A program made the position numbers and the translations under genes. DNA of 64,000 bases from Coniella vitis. Lineage: Eukaryota; Ascomycota; Sordariomycetes; Diaporthales; Schizoparmaceae. Below, in pieces: positions 1-11,084 of the stretch (positions are counted from its first letter, which is position 1; each line of letters starts with the position of its first letter). The DNA is taken from assembly GCA_011317545.1 (NCBI GenBank), contig WUJK01000002.1, positions 186,001 through 250,000 of the forward strand. The letters are read 5' to 3'. The notes below the pieces were generated by a model. That model worked only from the letters and a program-made list of their open reading frames with translations, did not search any database and had not been told where the DNA came from.

Positions 1-114
1 GACACAGCTGCATTCAAAATTGAGCCAAAGACACACATCGATTATGCGCAATAGTACTCCTTAAGTTCTCTTCGAGTCGTTCCCACTTTCCTCGAGGCCT
101 GCAAGGTAGTAATC

Positions 115-1720
115 ATGTCTATCACAACTTCCACGGTTCTCCCCCAAACGGAGCTTCACGGCTATTCGCCACAATTGAACAACACGTCTCCATCACCGTT
201 CACTCAAAGCCGAGAGCAGTAACAACTTGGACAGCAACTTCCCACCCGCCGAAACTCTGAACATTGTCGAGGCTTCGCGTATTGCTGACGCGACTGTACC
301 TGAAGGTGGCTATGGGTGGGTCGTCATTGCAGGTTGCGCCACCCTCACATGGTGGTACCTGGGAATGAGCTATTCCTGGGGCGTGATGCAGTCCGCCTTG
401 GTCGACAGGGGACTCTCCTCTGCTTCCACTCTCTCTTTCATCGGCTCTTTGTGCGTCACTTTCAATAGCATTGGGGCCTTGACGTGGGCAAAATTCATAC
501 GCGCTGTAGGTACGAGACAGGCTGCCCTGGTCGGAATTATCTGTCTCGGCGGTGGTTCTATTTTGAGTGGCTTCTGTACTCATAATATCGGTGCCCTGTT
601 CTTTACAAGCGGTGTTATCATGGGCCTTGGAACCAGGTATATGTCTACGCTTACTACCTGTCTGCTGTTGCGATCAAGGAAAGCTAATCATGATAAGATC
701 TTTAGTCTTTGCTTCTTGCTCGTCTCCATTACACCAGCGCAGTATTTCAATAAGAAGCGCGGTACGGCCATTGGAATAATTTATGCAGCCGGTGGACTGG
801 GCGGCACTGCATTGACGCTCGGAATGAACAGGCTTATTGAGAGAGTCGGCCCTGCATGGACCTTTCGAATACTTGGCTTCATGATCTTAGCAACCGGCGT
901 GCCAGCAGCCTGCGTTATCCAAGAGCGGGTGCCTATCAAAAAAAATGCTTTTATTGACAAGTAAGTCATTCGTTACGCACGATCTCTGCTTTCCGTACGA
1001 CTAAAACTTTGTCCCTCTCAAATATAGTACTCTTTTCAAAGACTTTCGGTTCTTGACTTTGTTTATTGCTGGTGGCCTTTCCACGTTCTATCTTCTTGTC
1101 GCGCCGTTCTTCCTCCCTCTTTACTGTAATACTCTTGGGCTTTCGCAGACAGCTGGTGCCGGTCTTGTTGCCGCATTCAACTTCTCCTCCGCAGTCGGAC
1201 GACTTGGTTGCGGAATATTATGTGACAAACTTGGACCGGTCAACACACTTTTCTTTGCTCTTCTGCTCAACGCAATCACCCTGCTTTTGGTTTGGCCCTT
1301 CTCAGCATCTGTCGGCCCTCTTGCTGTCTTTGTGGTCCTGAATGGTCTCGGCAATGGCAGTTTCTTCTCTGCAATGCCGCCTGTTGTAGGGTCACTTTTT
1401 GGTAGTTTAAGGATGCCTGTGGTCATGGGTATGGTTATCACAGGATGGGGCCCAGGATATCTCTTGGCAAGTTGTCCCCACCCTCCTGTCACTTTCGAAA
1501 TGAGACCGGTCCATGAGTGATGGAGAAACAGCTAATGCTAACGGTGAACCAGGGAGCTCCCATCGCCGGTTACTTACTTGCCGCGTATGGCGGTGAGTAT
1601 AAATCTCTAGACTCCTACCATCCAGCGATTTACTTTGCTGGCTCAGCGGCTCTGGCCTCTTGTCTACTGGTCGGATTTCTACGGATCCGATCAAGTCAGA
1701 AGCCTTTGACCAAGATTTAA
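115..1720 (+). CDS. MFS transporter, monocarboxylate (MCT)-type
   Basis: Predicted 444-aa plasma-membrane carrier of the fungal monocarboxylate-porter-like MFS family, likely 12 membrane helices. The family start motif GGYGWVV follows a short polar N-terminus; ITPAQYFNKKRG and GAPIAGYLL are the typical loop and late-helix motifs. The model needs exons 115-185, 235-636, 706-960, 1028-1466 and 1553-1720. The splice at 637-705 restores GLGTSLCFLLVSITPAQYF. The last intron (1467-1552) fits only as a GC-AG intron (donor GCAAGT, branch GCTAAC at about 1532-1537), which restores GYLLGAPIAGY. The first intron (186-234, donor GTCTCC) is weak, so the start at 115 is the least certain part. Substrate cannot be told from sequence. 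It is convergent with the pyrroline-carboxylate reductase gene to its right. Confidence 0.85.
1467..1552 (+). other. GC-AG intron in the MFS transporter gene
   Basis: The donor is GCAAGT after TTG, with branch sequence GCTAAC and acceptor CCAG. Only this phase-0 splice joins the conserved GYLL to GAPIAGY. The nearest GT (1471) gives the wrong frame. Confidence 0.75.
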
Positions 1721-2126
1721 TCAGCCGATTTAGCATTCATATTGAGCCCATTGTGCTAGGAGCTCTTCTCAGAGAATGTGTTTCAGCTCTAGGAATGGAT
1801 ATTCATATTTGGCTGAGAAATGAAAAATAGATATTTATGCGTTTCTAGAAATATCCTACTCCACATTGTCAAGCATGCCTCATGTTTCCTTGACCCAATG
1901 TTCTATATAAATCTACACTTTACCCAGTATACAGCGTCGATTTGCTATTTGGAGTTCATGCGAGGTGGATGCCCCACATACTTGGAGAAGGACCACAATA
2001 CTTGGGACAGTTGCTCCTTGCATAATCCATATTCGCATGCGTATTATACACCTTTGAGTATTTTGAAAATAGTTGACCCACAGAAATATTGAGCGTTCAG
2101 CCTAAAGTCCAGTTCTCACTACTTTC
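1721..2126. other. Intergenic, two converging 3' ends
   Basis: This is 406 bp of AT-rich spacer between two convergent genes. It must hold both terminators. No gene, RNA or repeat is seen. Confidence 0.6.
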
Positions 2127-3127
2127 TCAAGCAACATTTGCCTCCCTTTCCCGGGACATTTCAATAACCCTATCGATAGCCGTAGATATAGCATCAGCAT
2201 AAATGTTCATCACCCCACCCGCTTGCAGGACTTGCACCCCTCGCTCAGTGCACCCGTTCGGCGTCATAACTTTCAACATGACTTCTTTTGGATCCTCGCC
2301 GTCAAGAACCATTCCCGCCGTTCCTTTCATTGCCTGCGCAGCCATGATTGTGGCGTCCACTCGAGAAATTCCTTTTGCCATAGCCCCCTGAATAACACCT
2401 TCCAAAGCCAGCGCAAAGAACGCCGGGGTAGACGCAGCAGTGACACTGGCCTGGGACATAAGCGTGCTGGGAACTGTGATACTCCTCCCGATGCTCGAAA
2501 AGACATGCTGGGCAATTTCTGATACGGCGGGGCAGCTCTGCTCCGGGTAGCTACTAATAATGGTTGAGGATTCCTGGATTCTGCTAGCGGTGTTTGGCAT
2601 AGCGTGAATAATAACACTGCCCTCACTAGCACCGGCCTTGTACGCATTCTGGTCAATGAAGGTCATAATTTGCGGTACTGTAAGTCCAACGCAAATGCTT
2701 AGCAGAATCTTTCCGGACAGCGCCTTGGCCATTTCTGTTCCTGACAGAATACCAGCTGCCTGGGACGGTTGGCACGAGAGGAGAATTACATCTGCATTCT
2801 GCACGGCTTCGAGATTGCGGCCTTGCCATATATCGACAGTCGAGGCCTCGGTTGCGGAGAGATTGTTCTGGATTGTGAGAACGGACTCTGGTCGGTTGAC
2901 GCATGCGATGAAGCGGGAGAAAAATGGCCTGCGGGAGGCGGCATCGTTTGAGCTGGCTTTGTTGATAGGATACATAGATTTTCCAGGGACGCCATTTTGA
3001 GATAGTATAATGCCTCGTAGAATGGATATTCCCATATTTCCTGTAAGTTTATTAGCGTCCTGGCTTATCGTACATTCACTTACTGTGATGCAGAATGAAA
3101 AGTCTTACCGCAGCCAAGAATTGTCAT
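2127..3127 (-). CDS. Pyrroline-5-carboxylate reductase (ProC family)
   Basis: NAD(P)H-dependent reductase of delta-1-pyrroline-5-carboxylate, the last step of proline synthesis; 310 aa, normal for the family. A tiny first exon (3127-3109) encodes MTILGCG and is spliced (intron 3108-3041, donor GTAAGA) to NMGISIL, rebuilding the Rossmann GxGxxG start MTILGCGNMG. Further family signs are ADVILLSCQP, the HAMPNTAS segment, and the C-terminal substrate-binding part with KGTAGMVLDGEDPKEVM and TPNGCTERG (normally TPGGxTxxG). Because a housekeeping copy is expected elsewhere in the genome, this could be a second, specialised paralogue acting on another cyclic imine; that is inference. Confidence 0.9.
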
Positions 3128-4836
3128 TGTAAGACGAGAAGTGCTTTTAATAGCTAGCATCTTTGCGGAGTGCCGAGATTCACCAGGGTTAAATTGAACG
3201 AGCGGGAAGAGACGTGTCTAGAAGGCTGCGAGCACTATCCCTTCGTTCTAACAGATACTGACAGCTCTCATGTTGATGAGTCGGCCAATAAATTATATAG
3301 AATAGCCCCAAGGAATAGCGAGTTGCTGCCAGCGCCGGCTTGTATCTGAACGCACCTGGGCTAAGAAGTCCTTATCTCGACCCTAGTTCACCCGGGGCGG
3401 CCAGGTTACAGTAACCCCCGCGCCCCCTGCCTCTTAGATAATGCATTCTTCTCGCAGGGTCAAACTCCAAACCCCTGCTTTTGATAAGGCTCTCGCAAGA
3501 AACCCTGGGTGAGAGAAAGCAAGTACAAAAATACCTTGATCAGAGTAGCCCGCACTACGTAAAAAGTTTAGTGTCAGGGCCTAGGCTGACCCCGCTATGT
3601 GATTGATAAAAATGCTTTGCCCGATGATATGAGGTACTGTTGGTTACGTTTGCAACAAGACTTATATATATATATATTATTTTAAGTACCTTCTAGGTCG
3701 CCGCTGGGTTTTCAAGGGGGTATAGAGCTAGAAGGTCTGTCTATAAAGGGATATATATTATAACGGGCTAAAGTCCCTCCGCTATCTCTATACTGTGCAA
3801 ATGGCTATCAAAGTCTGAATTCCTGCTTCCCGAATTTGACCGCAATAAAAACAATTAATCGGTGCATCTACTCAAAGAATTTTTTTTAAAAAAAATCTGA
3901 TGATGTTAGTCAATATTTGCGAGTTTAGGTACTCAAAGCTCATGCCGTATATGCAAGGAGGGCCAAAGAGAGCCGAACACTTAAAAGGCGATGCAAAACT
4001 GAAAAGCCTTCCGTCTCGATCAGCTTCTCATTCTTGCGTCCAGCTGAGTTTCATGTAACGGAGAGACTTTGCATAACAGTTGGGTTTTGTATTAATTCTC
4101 CTGCATGAATTCACTTTTATACCATAGATGTGGCTGATAAAATAACCATTTCTTGGCAAGCGCTGCTCTAGCCTCACGACGCGCAATGCATCAAGATAGG
4201 CAGTTCTGGTGAGACCAAGTATCAGGCTTGGGGGACCATCAGTCCTCTAAGCTTCCTTGAGGGGAGAAAACCAAAATGATATTGATTTAACCGGCACGAA
4301 AGCCCCCTCTCCAAACCACACACGAATTCATAAGGGACTTGCTATACCACAAGTGACCCAGAGTTCTGAGTTTTTGCCTGGGACACGAAAGTATATTAGC
4401 CTTGGCATTCATTCGGTACGTTTCTGGAGTCCTCTGCCAAGGTTCATGCGCACGACTTCAACAAGTTGACTCGCTCGTGCAAGTCTTGGGTAATAACTTG
4501 ATATAGCACCCAGACTTGGCTCCAATGTGACCGACGAAGCCGCGATAACATCTGCCTATGCACGCTCGCTTGGCAGGAAGAGGACCACGTGGAAGCGATG
4601 TTTTCAAGGAATCGAATCGATTTGATGTAAAGAACCTGCCGTGATCTGGACAGTGAATAACAGAATGGCGGAACGAACACAGAGTATATATCAGACCTCC
4701 TACACACCAGACTCGTCTCAATCATCGATCAACAGTGTTCTCGCCCATCATAATCCCGATATCGTTGACCAAACTTCCTCCCGCTACCCGTTTCGTTTGT
4801 ATCCAATATTTCTATTCTGCGGTCTACATATTCAGC
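3128..4836. other. Intergenic, upstream of divergent reductase and anhydrase genes
   Basis: About 1.7 kb without a supportable gene; small open frames lack family motifs and splice support. It holds the 5' regions of the reductase (leftward) and the carbonic anhydrase (rightward), a (TA)n run at about 3663-3677 and an A/T-rich patch near 3880. Confidence 0.5.
3663..3677. repeat. (TA)n microsatellite
   Basis: About seven and a half TA units in intergenic DNA. Confidence 0.8.
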
Positions 4837-6019
4837 ATGTCTCCAACACGCCGATTAATCTTTTTTGTTGTCTCTGTCACAAATGTTGCTGGATTCTGCG
4901 GTCATGGGACTCTTTTGATGCCTCGTGCTAATCATAGCACCGCCCAAATCGGAGATTTTGCTTATACTGGCGATTTGGTAAGTCTGGCTCGTATCAACTG
5001 GCGTAATGCGGCTCCTCTTCACTATCAATCGTCTGATCGCACTTTTCATCAGGGTCCTGATAACTGGTCGTCCATTGAAACCGCTGCTCTAAACGTGTGC
5101 GGTACCGGTCAGAGTCAATCACCAATCGACCTGGTGCCTGGCACATTCGTCGAGGTTCCGAGCTGCCTTCTGACTATAAATATTCCTGATTTCGCTGACG
5201 GGGCAATTCTCGGAAATCTTGAGCATACCGTTGAGGTGCTTGCGGACGGGGGCAACATAACCACTCCCACAAGCAACCAAACCTTTGATTTCGTTCAGTT
5301 TCACTTTCATTTACCCAGCGAGCACCTAGACAATGGCACTGGCACGCCCATGGAAGCCCACTTCGTCTTTCAGAACGAGGAAGGCATGCTATCCGTACTA
5401 GCCGTTTTCATTGATATTCGTTCCTCGAATTCCTCGCAGAGCAGCAATGAACAATCGGGCAAAGGTGAGTTAAATTGCTTCCATTGAAATTCAGCCTTAG
5501 ATTCGTGTACTTTTTGAACGCAATACTTACATCCTCCGTGTTTTAGGTCCAAATAATGCAACTCGCTCCGTCCTGGACGTTCTGTTCGCCTCCGTTGCAG
5601 ATATCCGCAACCCTGGATCAACAACAACTACTGCGCCTTTGAAAATGACAGAGGTTAGGAACTTGCTATCAAGTACCGTCTTCAAGAGGTAGATAATCAC
5701 GTGCTATCGTATGAGGAGGATTCAAGTTACTGACACAATGGACAGCTACTCTGGCTCGCTCACCACACCCCCTTGTACCGAAGGAGTAATGTTCTACGTG
5801 GCATCCGATCCGTTATTTATCAGCCTGGAATCGTGGAACAGCGTTTGGGATGTGGTCGGTTTTACCTCACGAAACGTTCAGGCCGTGAATGGGAGAGACA
5901 ATCCTTTCGTGCACATTGCATCCGACGCGACATGTTCGAACCAAAAAGCCAAATACAAAAAACCTTATGGTGCGAAGCTCGGTATTGAGGCAGATATTCT
6001 ACTTAGAGATAGTCATTGA
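4837..6019 (+). CDS. Secreted alpha-type carbonic anhydrase
   Basis: Reversible CO2 hydration, zinc enzyme, 322 aa. The N-terminus has a hydrophobic signal-like stretch after MSPTRRL. Exons are 4837-4977, 5053-5464, 5547-5688 and 5746-6019. The 75-nt first intron (GTAAGT..CATCAG) has no stop and would read through, but removing it joins YTGDL to GPDNWSS, the family pattern. Zinc ligands are the two histidines of QFHFHLPSEH and the one in MEAHFVF. QSPIDL and YSGSLTTPPCTEGV are the other alpha-CA signatures. Cysteines in LNVCGTGQSQ and TPPCTE could form the usual disulphide. The 3' end faces the PRISE-like gene. Role outside the cell (pH or CO2) is inferred from the signal peptide. Confidence 0.9.
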
Positions 6020-6237
6020 GCTGAATAGGTACCCATCTGAAGGTTTTGGTAGCGAACTTACGAGGAAATGATAAAGTTGAAATTATGGCATGCCTTTATA
6101 TTCGTTAATACATGTAAACTATTTTTATTCCTTTCGCAAATGTGGTATTCCTGGTGAAAGAAAATGCTTCTTAGATGATTGATAGAGAGCAGCCCGTCCA
6201 TATTGTATATGAAGAACGACACGCTGCTAGTGGCAGC

Positions 6238-7650
6238 TTACAAGATAAGCCCGCCCTTCCGAAACATCTCAAAGGTCTCGAGCCATGCTTTCACATGATC
6301 CTTATTCCCTTCAAACCCCGTCGCCCTTATCCTTTTCAAGCTCAGTTCGCGATCAAATGTCAACCAGTATCCCACGCTATCCAGTTGTCGGCTCCCGGCA
6401 CTGACACCACCGCCCACAGCGCCCGCAAGCCCTTTCTGTGCAAAAGCGTTCCTGTGATAAGCGATGTACTCTCCCGGGGTCATTGCGTCCGTGCTATCAG
6501 GAAGTTCCCCAACCCTCAAAGCCTTCTCTTGGGCTTCGAAGCCTTCAGCCGGACCCACGCCCACCAACCCGAACCATTTAACAATGTGAGTCCACAATGC
6601 GCCGTATGTAGACGGCGTCTCGTTGTCTCCAATGTTGAACAGGCGGCCGCCGCCACATGTTTCTGGGTGAAGAGACGCATAAATCATGAAGCCTGCGATT
6701 GTTCTGCTTGAGACCGGGGTGAACAACGAAGTGGCGCCCGCTGTATTGCCTGGGAATGGGACTTCGACTTCGACAGTGGGCTCTTGACCTTGCTGAAAGT
6801 GAGGTCCAATGCCGTGGTTGTAAGCATACAAGGACAGATACTGAGCCCAGTGGAGCCCTAAGCTGAACTGAGAGCCATTAGGAGTAAAGCCAACCTCGTT
6901 GACTGTCAGTAATAGGCGCGCATATCCGACGCAGGGAACTTACAATAGCATCGGGGCAGACTTCGCACCAGGTCCAACTCTTCCTTTCGCTCGCTTTGTT
7001 CAAGAGTTTACGGTATGCTGGGTATACCACAGTCTTAGCGCAGTGGGGTGGGAGGTTGTCCACCATGTCTTCTGTCAGTGGAGGGGTGAACGTGCCCCCA
7101 GGTGTATAGATGCCATATCCCTGATCAGGCATAAGTATGAGGTCGCGTTGGGGTAGTCAGGATGAACTCACTCGTGTTCAGCCGGGGAACGCGACGAACT
7201 GTAGGTGTGGGCTGAGCGTGGTGTGAGCGTCAATGACGTTTTGCAGCATGCGGAGGTTCGTTGCAACCTCCTCTATATCGTCATCAATGGCGCTGAATAC
7301 TAGAAGCTGTGAGTCGCAAACACAGTCATTCGTGGAATGAGGACAAACTCACCCAAGTAAAACACATGACTGACCGTCTCAACATCCTTCACAAGTTCCC
7401 GCAAAGATCTCGCCAACGCACTACTGTCGCCCTCCTGCAGATCAATGCCCGAAACGAGTTGCAGATTCGGCCGCGAAGAGTCTGGCTCGGGCCAACAAGA
7501 CCCCTCCTGTTTGAGAGGACGATTTGTTATTGCTGTAACTCGGGAGAAGATCCCAGATTGTGGGTAGTGACTCAAAAGCTGGTCCACCAGAGCCCAGCCA
7601 ATGAGCCCAGATGCACCGTAGACAATTGCATGCTTGTCGTCTTTCCCCAT
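6238..7650 (-). pseudogene. PRISE-like NAD(P)-dependent reductase with in-frame stop
   Basis: Short-chain-type reductase related to progesterone 5-beta-reductase/iridoid synthase-like proteins and fungal NAD-dependent epimerase-like proteins; about 419 codons. Exons 7650-7353, 7299-7172, 7120-6944 and 6894-6238 have matching phases. The Rossmann start is HAIVYGASGLIGWALV; later motifs are YGIYTPGGTF, VYPAYRKLL, WCEVCPDAI and GFTPNGSQFSLGLHWAQYLSLY. In exon 2 a TGA (7180-7178) stands where relatives have a glycine codon (FPG-G-TR), so one G-to-T change would explain it. All other exons are open and intact, so loss is recent, or the base is a sequencing error. No RIP signature is involved (it is a transversion). 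Function in this fungus is unknown. Confidence 0.7.
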
Positions 7651-7934
7651 AGCGACCTCGAGTATCGTATGCTTGGGTCTTCAGACTTTCCTGTGGATGC
7701 GGTGTTGAATGTTGGCGGAAAGATGTTCAACCCATTTATTCTTATTCAAAGCTGCCATTTGAGCCAATATGATTCGTCAATGTGACCAACCCGCTTCTAT
7801 GCTTGGAGTCATTCGGTCAGCATCTACTTAAGTAAGCGTACGACTTAGAACTTCAAGTCAGCGTCAATTATACCATGGCACGAATAAAAATGTATTTTTA
7901 CACGAAATATTTGCCTAACTTAGCTGTGAATTGG

Positions 7935-9164
7935 TCAAGTTTTCATCCACTTCCGCACTTTATTGCGAATAGATATTCTCACTTTGCCAAGCCGCGTGCC
8001 GATGTTGCCATGAATACTCTTGCCGCCATTACTGTCCGTGGGTTTTGGTTGATGCCGCGTCGGGGTTATGCCTGCGCCGCTTTTTTGTTCCGGATATTGT
8101 TGTTTATGAACATCCTTCACGGACAGCATTTTCTTAGTGCTTGCGTCTCGTACATGTCCCGTATCGAACTGCTCTGGAGCTATGTTTTGGTCTTTCGCAC
8201 TCAGCATTGCGTTGTTTGGTTCCAACGCCTCAAGTTTCACGGCGGTGGGTGAAGCTACCTGATGCGGACTCTCCGTGTTTATTTTTCTGTCCCTTGATTC
8301 TGGTATCCCCCCAGAATGGCGCTGTGCATCAATCGGTGGAGTTTCTTGAAATCCAGCTAACGGGGTCTGAGCCCCTTCATGCACCTTGTTGGCTCCGTGT
8401 TGATTAGAGCTCGTTGTGGAAGCTTCTATTATGCCATATTTGTCGGCCTCAGTAAGCAGACTCTGGGCATACTCATCCGGGGTGGTATAGTTGCTCCGCA
8501 AAGGAATCCTCGGGAGCACATCTCCACATTCGTGTGCAGCAGTATGGATCGTGGGAGGGTGTCTCCACACATATTCGGTCCTCCTGATGCCCTTCTCGGT
8601 TATGTAAGATTTCTGCCCGACTAGAACTGGGTCAGCATCCTCGTTTTCAAAGAGCTGCCTCAAGGTGGGTATGCTGTCATTTGGCGTCTTCTGGACATCT
8701 GGATGGTCTGACGCTGGTGTGGTATTCGAAGTAATAAACCAGTTATTCCTCGCAGGTGCTTCGGCTTCCGATATTTCTTTGAGCAAACTGGGATGTTCCG
8801 GGTCAGGTACAAAGTGCCTGGTCGGAAGAATTTCAAGGTCGTATACGGGCAGGATTCTGTGAAAGACATCATGATAGTGTATCTCGCGAGTGATATCCTC
8901 GTGGGTGACGTGGTGTTCCGTAGGCTGGACGACCTCATGCGTGACGGCTGGTCTCCGTTAGTCCCAACACTGCTATCACCCAAGGCTTGAAACGAAGGTG
9001 CTGGACATACAAGGGAGCTCTTGGGCGCTGCCGTCTATTTCAACGGTGTTGGGAGGAAAGACAGCATTCTTTGACAGTGGCTTGGGAGCAGGAGAGGTGT
9101 TCAGATCGATCACCTTGGTCGATGCCGAGCCATCTTGGTGATCTGCCTGCCCAAAGGCCAACAT
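7935..9164 (-). CDS. Hydrophilic histidine-rich protein, fungal allergen-like family
   Basis: Predicted 388 aa, exons 9164-9011 and 8947-7935. The intron (9010-8948) has donor GTATGT, branch CTAAC and acceptor CCAG, and phase 1 matches on both sides. After the splice the protein reads VTHEVVQPTEHHVTHEDITREIHYH then HDVFHRILPVYDLEILPTRHF (broken here into two pieces), which resembles the repeated 'V-Q-P..H..V..D.E.H.D' blocks of the neighbouring gene at 10157. The remainder is low-complexity, polar and charged, ending in a basic tail (GKVRISIRNKVRKWMKT). The start is uncertain: the frame stays open upstream of 9164 and a further 5' exon is possible. No enzymatic motif; stress-protective or surface roles described for such proteins are not demonstrable here. 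Confidence 0.65.
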
Positions 9165-10156
9165 ATCTAACGTAGGGTTCACGCTCCAGCGGCAACCACA
9201 CAAGGAGGCGCTTGGACAGCAGGCCGTTGACTGTTTGGTTCAGTTGCTTCTAAAAAAGCAAAATACTCAGAGCAGGGGCCCATGTGCCCGTGGACGTAAT
9301 CATGTTAAGCTGACGAGAGTGATATGGACCGATCTCTCACTCCTGACCAGCTAGTAAACCTGTTCCTTCTTCTGAATGGTTCAGGCCGAGCCTGGACTGA
9401 TGATGAAATCTAGCCGGAGCAATATAGCTTTTGAGCAGTGAGTACAACTAGTATTATTTGTCAAGACTTGGCTTGCGTGTCGGGCTCCGTGTCATAGCAC
9501 TAATTGTCTTGAACTTGAGTTTGACGTCATGGTAAACATCAGCATTTCAAAGCTACAAAGATTTCCCAATGGCAATTGATATGAAGCGAAGTACACCCCG
9601 CGGCGAGACCCATGATGGTATAGGCACGCATTATACGTACCTCATAACCTGTGCCCTGTAGAGAATCCTGGCTCGTTTGAGACTCAACTCGCGATCTTGA
9701 CAACGCTCTCGATGACGGCCTACTCGATCAACCCCAGCGAAAGAGTGCAGTATTTCTAAGCATCATACAAGAATCTGGGGGTTGGAGGTGAAGAATGCCC
9801 GTATAGACTCTCTCTAAACGTCATTTCATCCAAGCTAGGTTGCCTTAGCCTCAGTGTTGCTACCGTAGCCTTTGCTCCGAACCTTATACAGCCCCCCTTT
9901 TTCTTCTCCCATCGTCATCGATATGACATCAAATTCACGTTGGCTTATGTCTGGCCCCACAACATCTGGCCTAGAGCACAATCTAAACTGAGGCACCCGC
10001 TAAGGATTTGTGTTATATATTGAGAGACAGTAATTCTTCACACCAGACTTTGATTGTGACTACGAGACACACCGTCAATCAAGTATACGAACACGTTCAA
10101 ACATTGTTTTCTCAGCCTAAGACTTCTCACCCAAGACAATTCCTGCACTCGCGAAA
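9165..10156. promoter_or_regulatory. Divergent promoter region of the two allergen-like genes
   Basis: About 1 kb separates the starts of two related, oppositely oriented genes. No other gene is supportable here. A shared control region is inferred from arrangement only. Confidence 0.35.
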
Positions 10157-11084
10157 ATGGAAAAGGCTAAGTCCGCTGTTCAAGGGTTCCTCCACAAAGG
10201 TGGCCAACATGTATGTGTCACATTATCCCATCATCGGGAATCAATATTAACTATTGTAAGGACACTACCGTGCATGAATCGACCAAACCAGCGGTGCAAA
10301 ACGAGCATGTCACCAGAACTCAGCACAATGAAACGCAGGCCGCGTATGATCGCGAGATTCATCAAGACGTGAGCATCCTCGTCCCAAAAGCGTCTCCGTG
10401 ACAATGGGCTTTGTTGTTTAACGTGAGATAGCATCACCATACAACTGTACAACCTATAAAAGACCGTGAAGTTCTACCTGAGCAACACACACATCAGATG
10501 GCGCCTACTGAACATCGCACCTTTGAGCATGGCGATCACGATCATACTCGTCAAAGATTGGAGAAGGAGCGCTCGCAATTTCAGAACACAACGGAGGTTG
10601 GGAACGTGCAGTAAGATGCCTTCGACTTTTATTTTTTCGTTTCTGCCGAATGGTATTAATCTCTTCATGATAGGCATTCCCACGGCGTTGCGGGCGGAGT
10701 AGCCGGTGAGCACGTTCACCACCGTAAGTATCATTCCTACGCTCATGAATACAAAGCAATGTAATATAGAAAAGCTAACTTGCTGTAGACGTCCACGAGA
10801 ATATCCAGCCCGTCATTCAGAAAGAAACTGTTCAGCCTTCTGTTGTCCACACTACCAAGCCTATCCATGAGGTTCATCACAATGAGGCAAAGCACCACGA
10901 AAGTAGCACTCTCCCAACTATCTCTATGGACGAGTACAAAAATAAGGGAGGTGTTCTTAGTGGGGCTGAGACCCGTCATGATGCCTTCAAAGGCGGTTTG
11001 AAAGAGGCTATCCACGATCGCCCCATTGGCGGTGAAGGTGCGAAGGGTACGACATCATTGACTTCGAAAGATGGGAGATACTAA
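10157..11084 (+). CDS. Histidine-rich fungal allergen-like protein
   Basis: Predicted 228 aa from five exons: 10157-10210, 10261-10368, 10432-10610, 10674-10723, 10789-11084, all phases consistent. It begins MEKAKSAVQGFLHKGGQH and continues DTTVHESTKPAVQNEHV, REIHQDHHHTTVQP, REVLPEQHTH, HVHHHVHENIQPVIQKETVQ and HEVHHNEAKHHESSTLP. It is entirely hydrophilic, with no signal peptide or membrane segment. The pattern matches small ascomycete proteins annotated 'allergen', with imperfect repeats of Q-P-V/H-x-E-V. The gene at 7935-9164 shares the block structure, so the two look like diverged tandem relatives in head-to-head orientation. Biochemical role is unknown; the composition suggests a disordered, stress-type protein (inference). 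Confidence 0.8.

Noticed and set aside
7178..7180. TGA as selenocysteine
   Set aside because: Filamentous ascomycetes lack selenoprotein machinery, and relatives have glycine here.
2127..11084. Left-arm genes as part of the hxn cluster
   Set aside because: Their families do not fit pyridine catabolism and a 1.5-kb spacer separates them from the Rieske gene.
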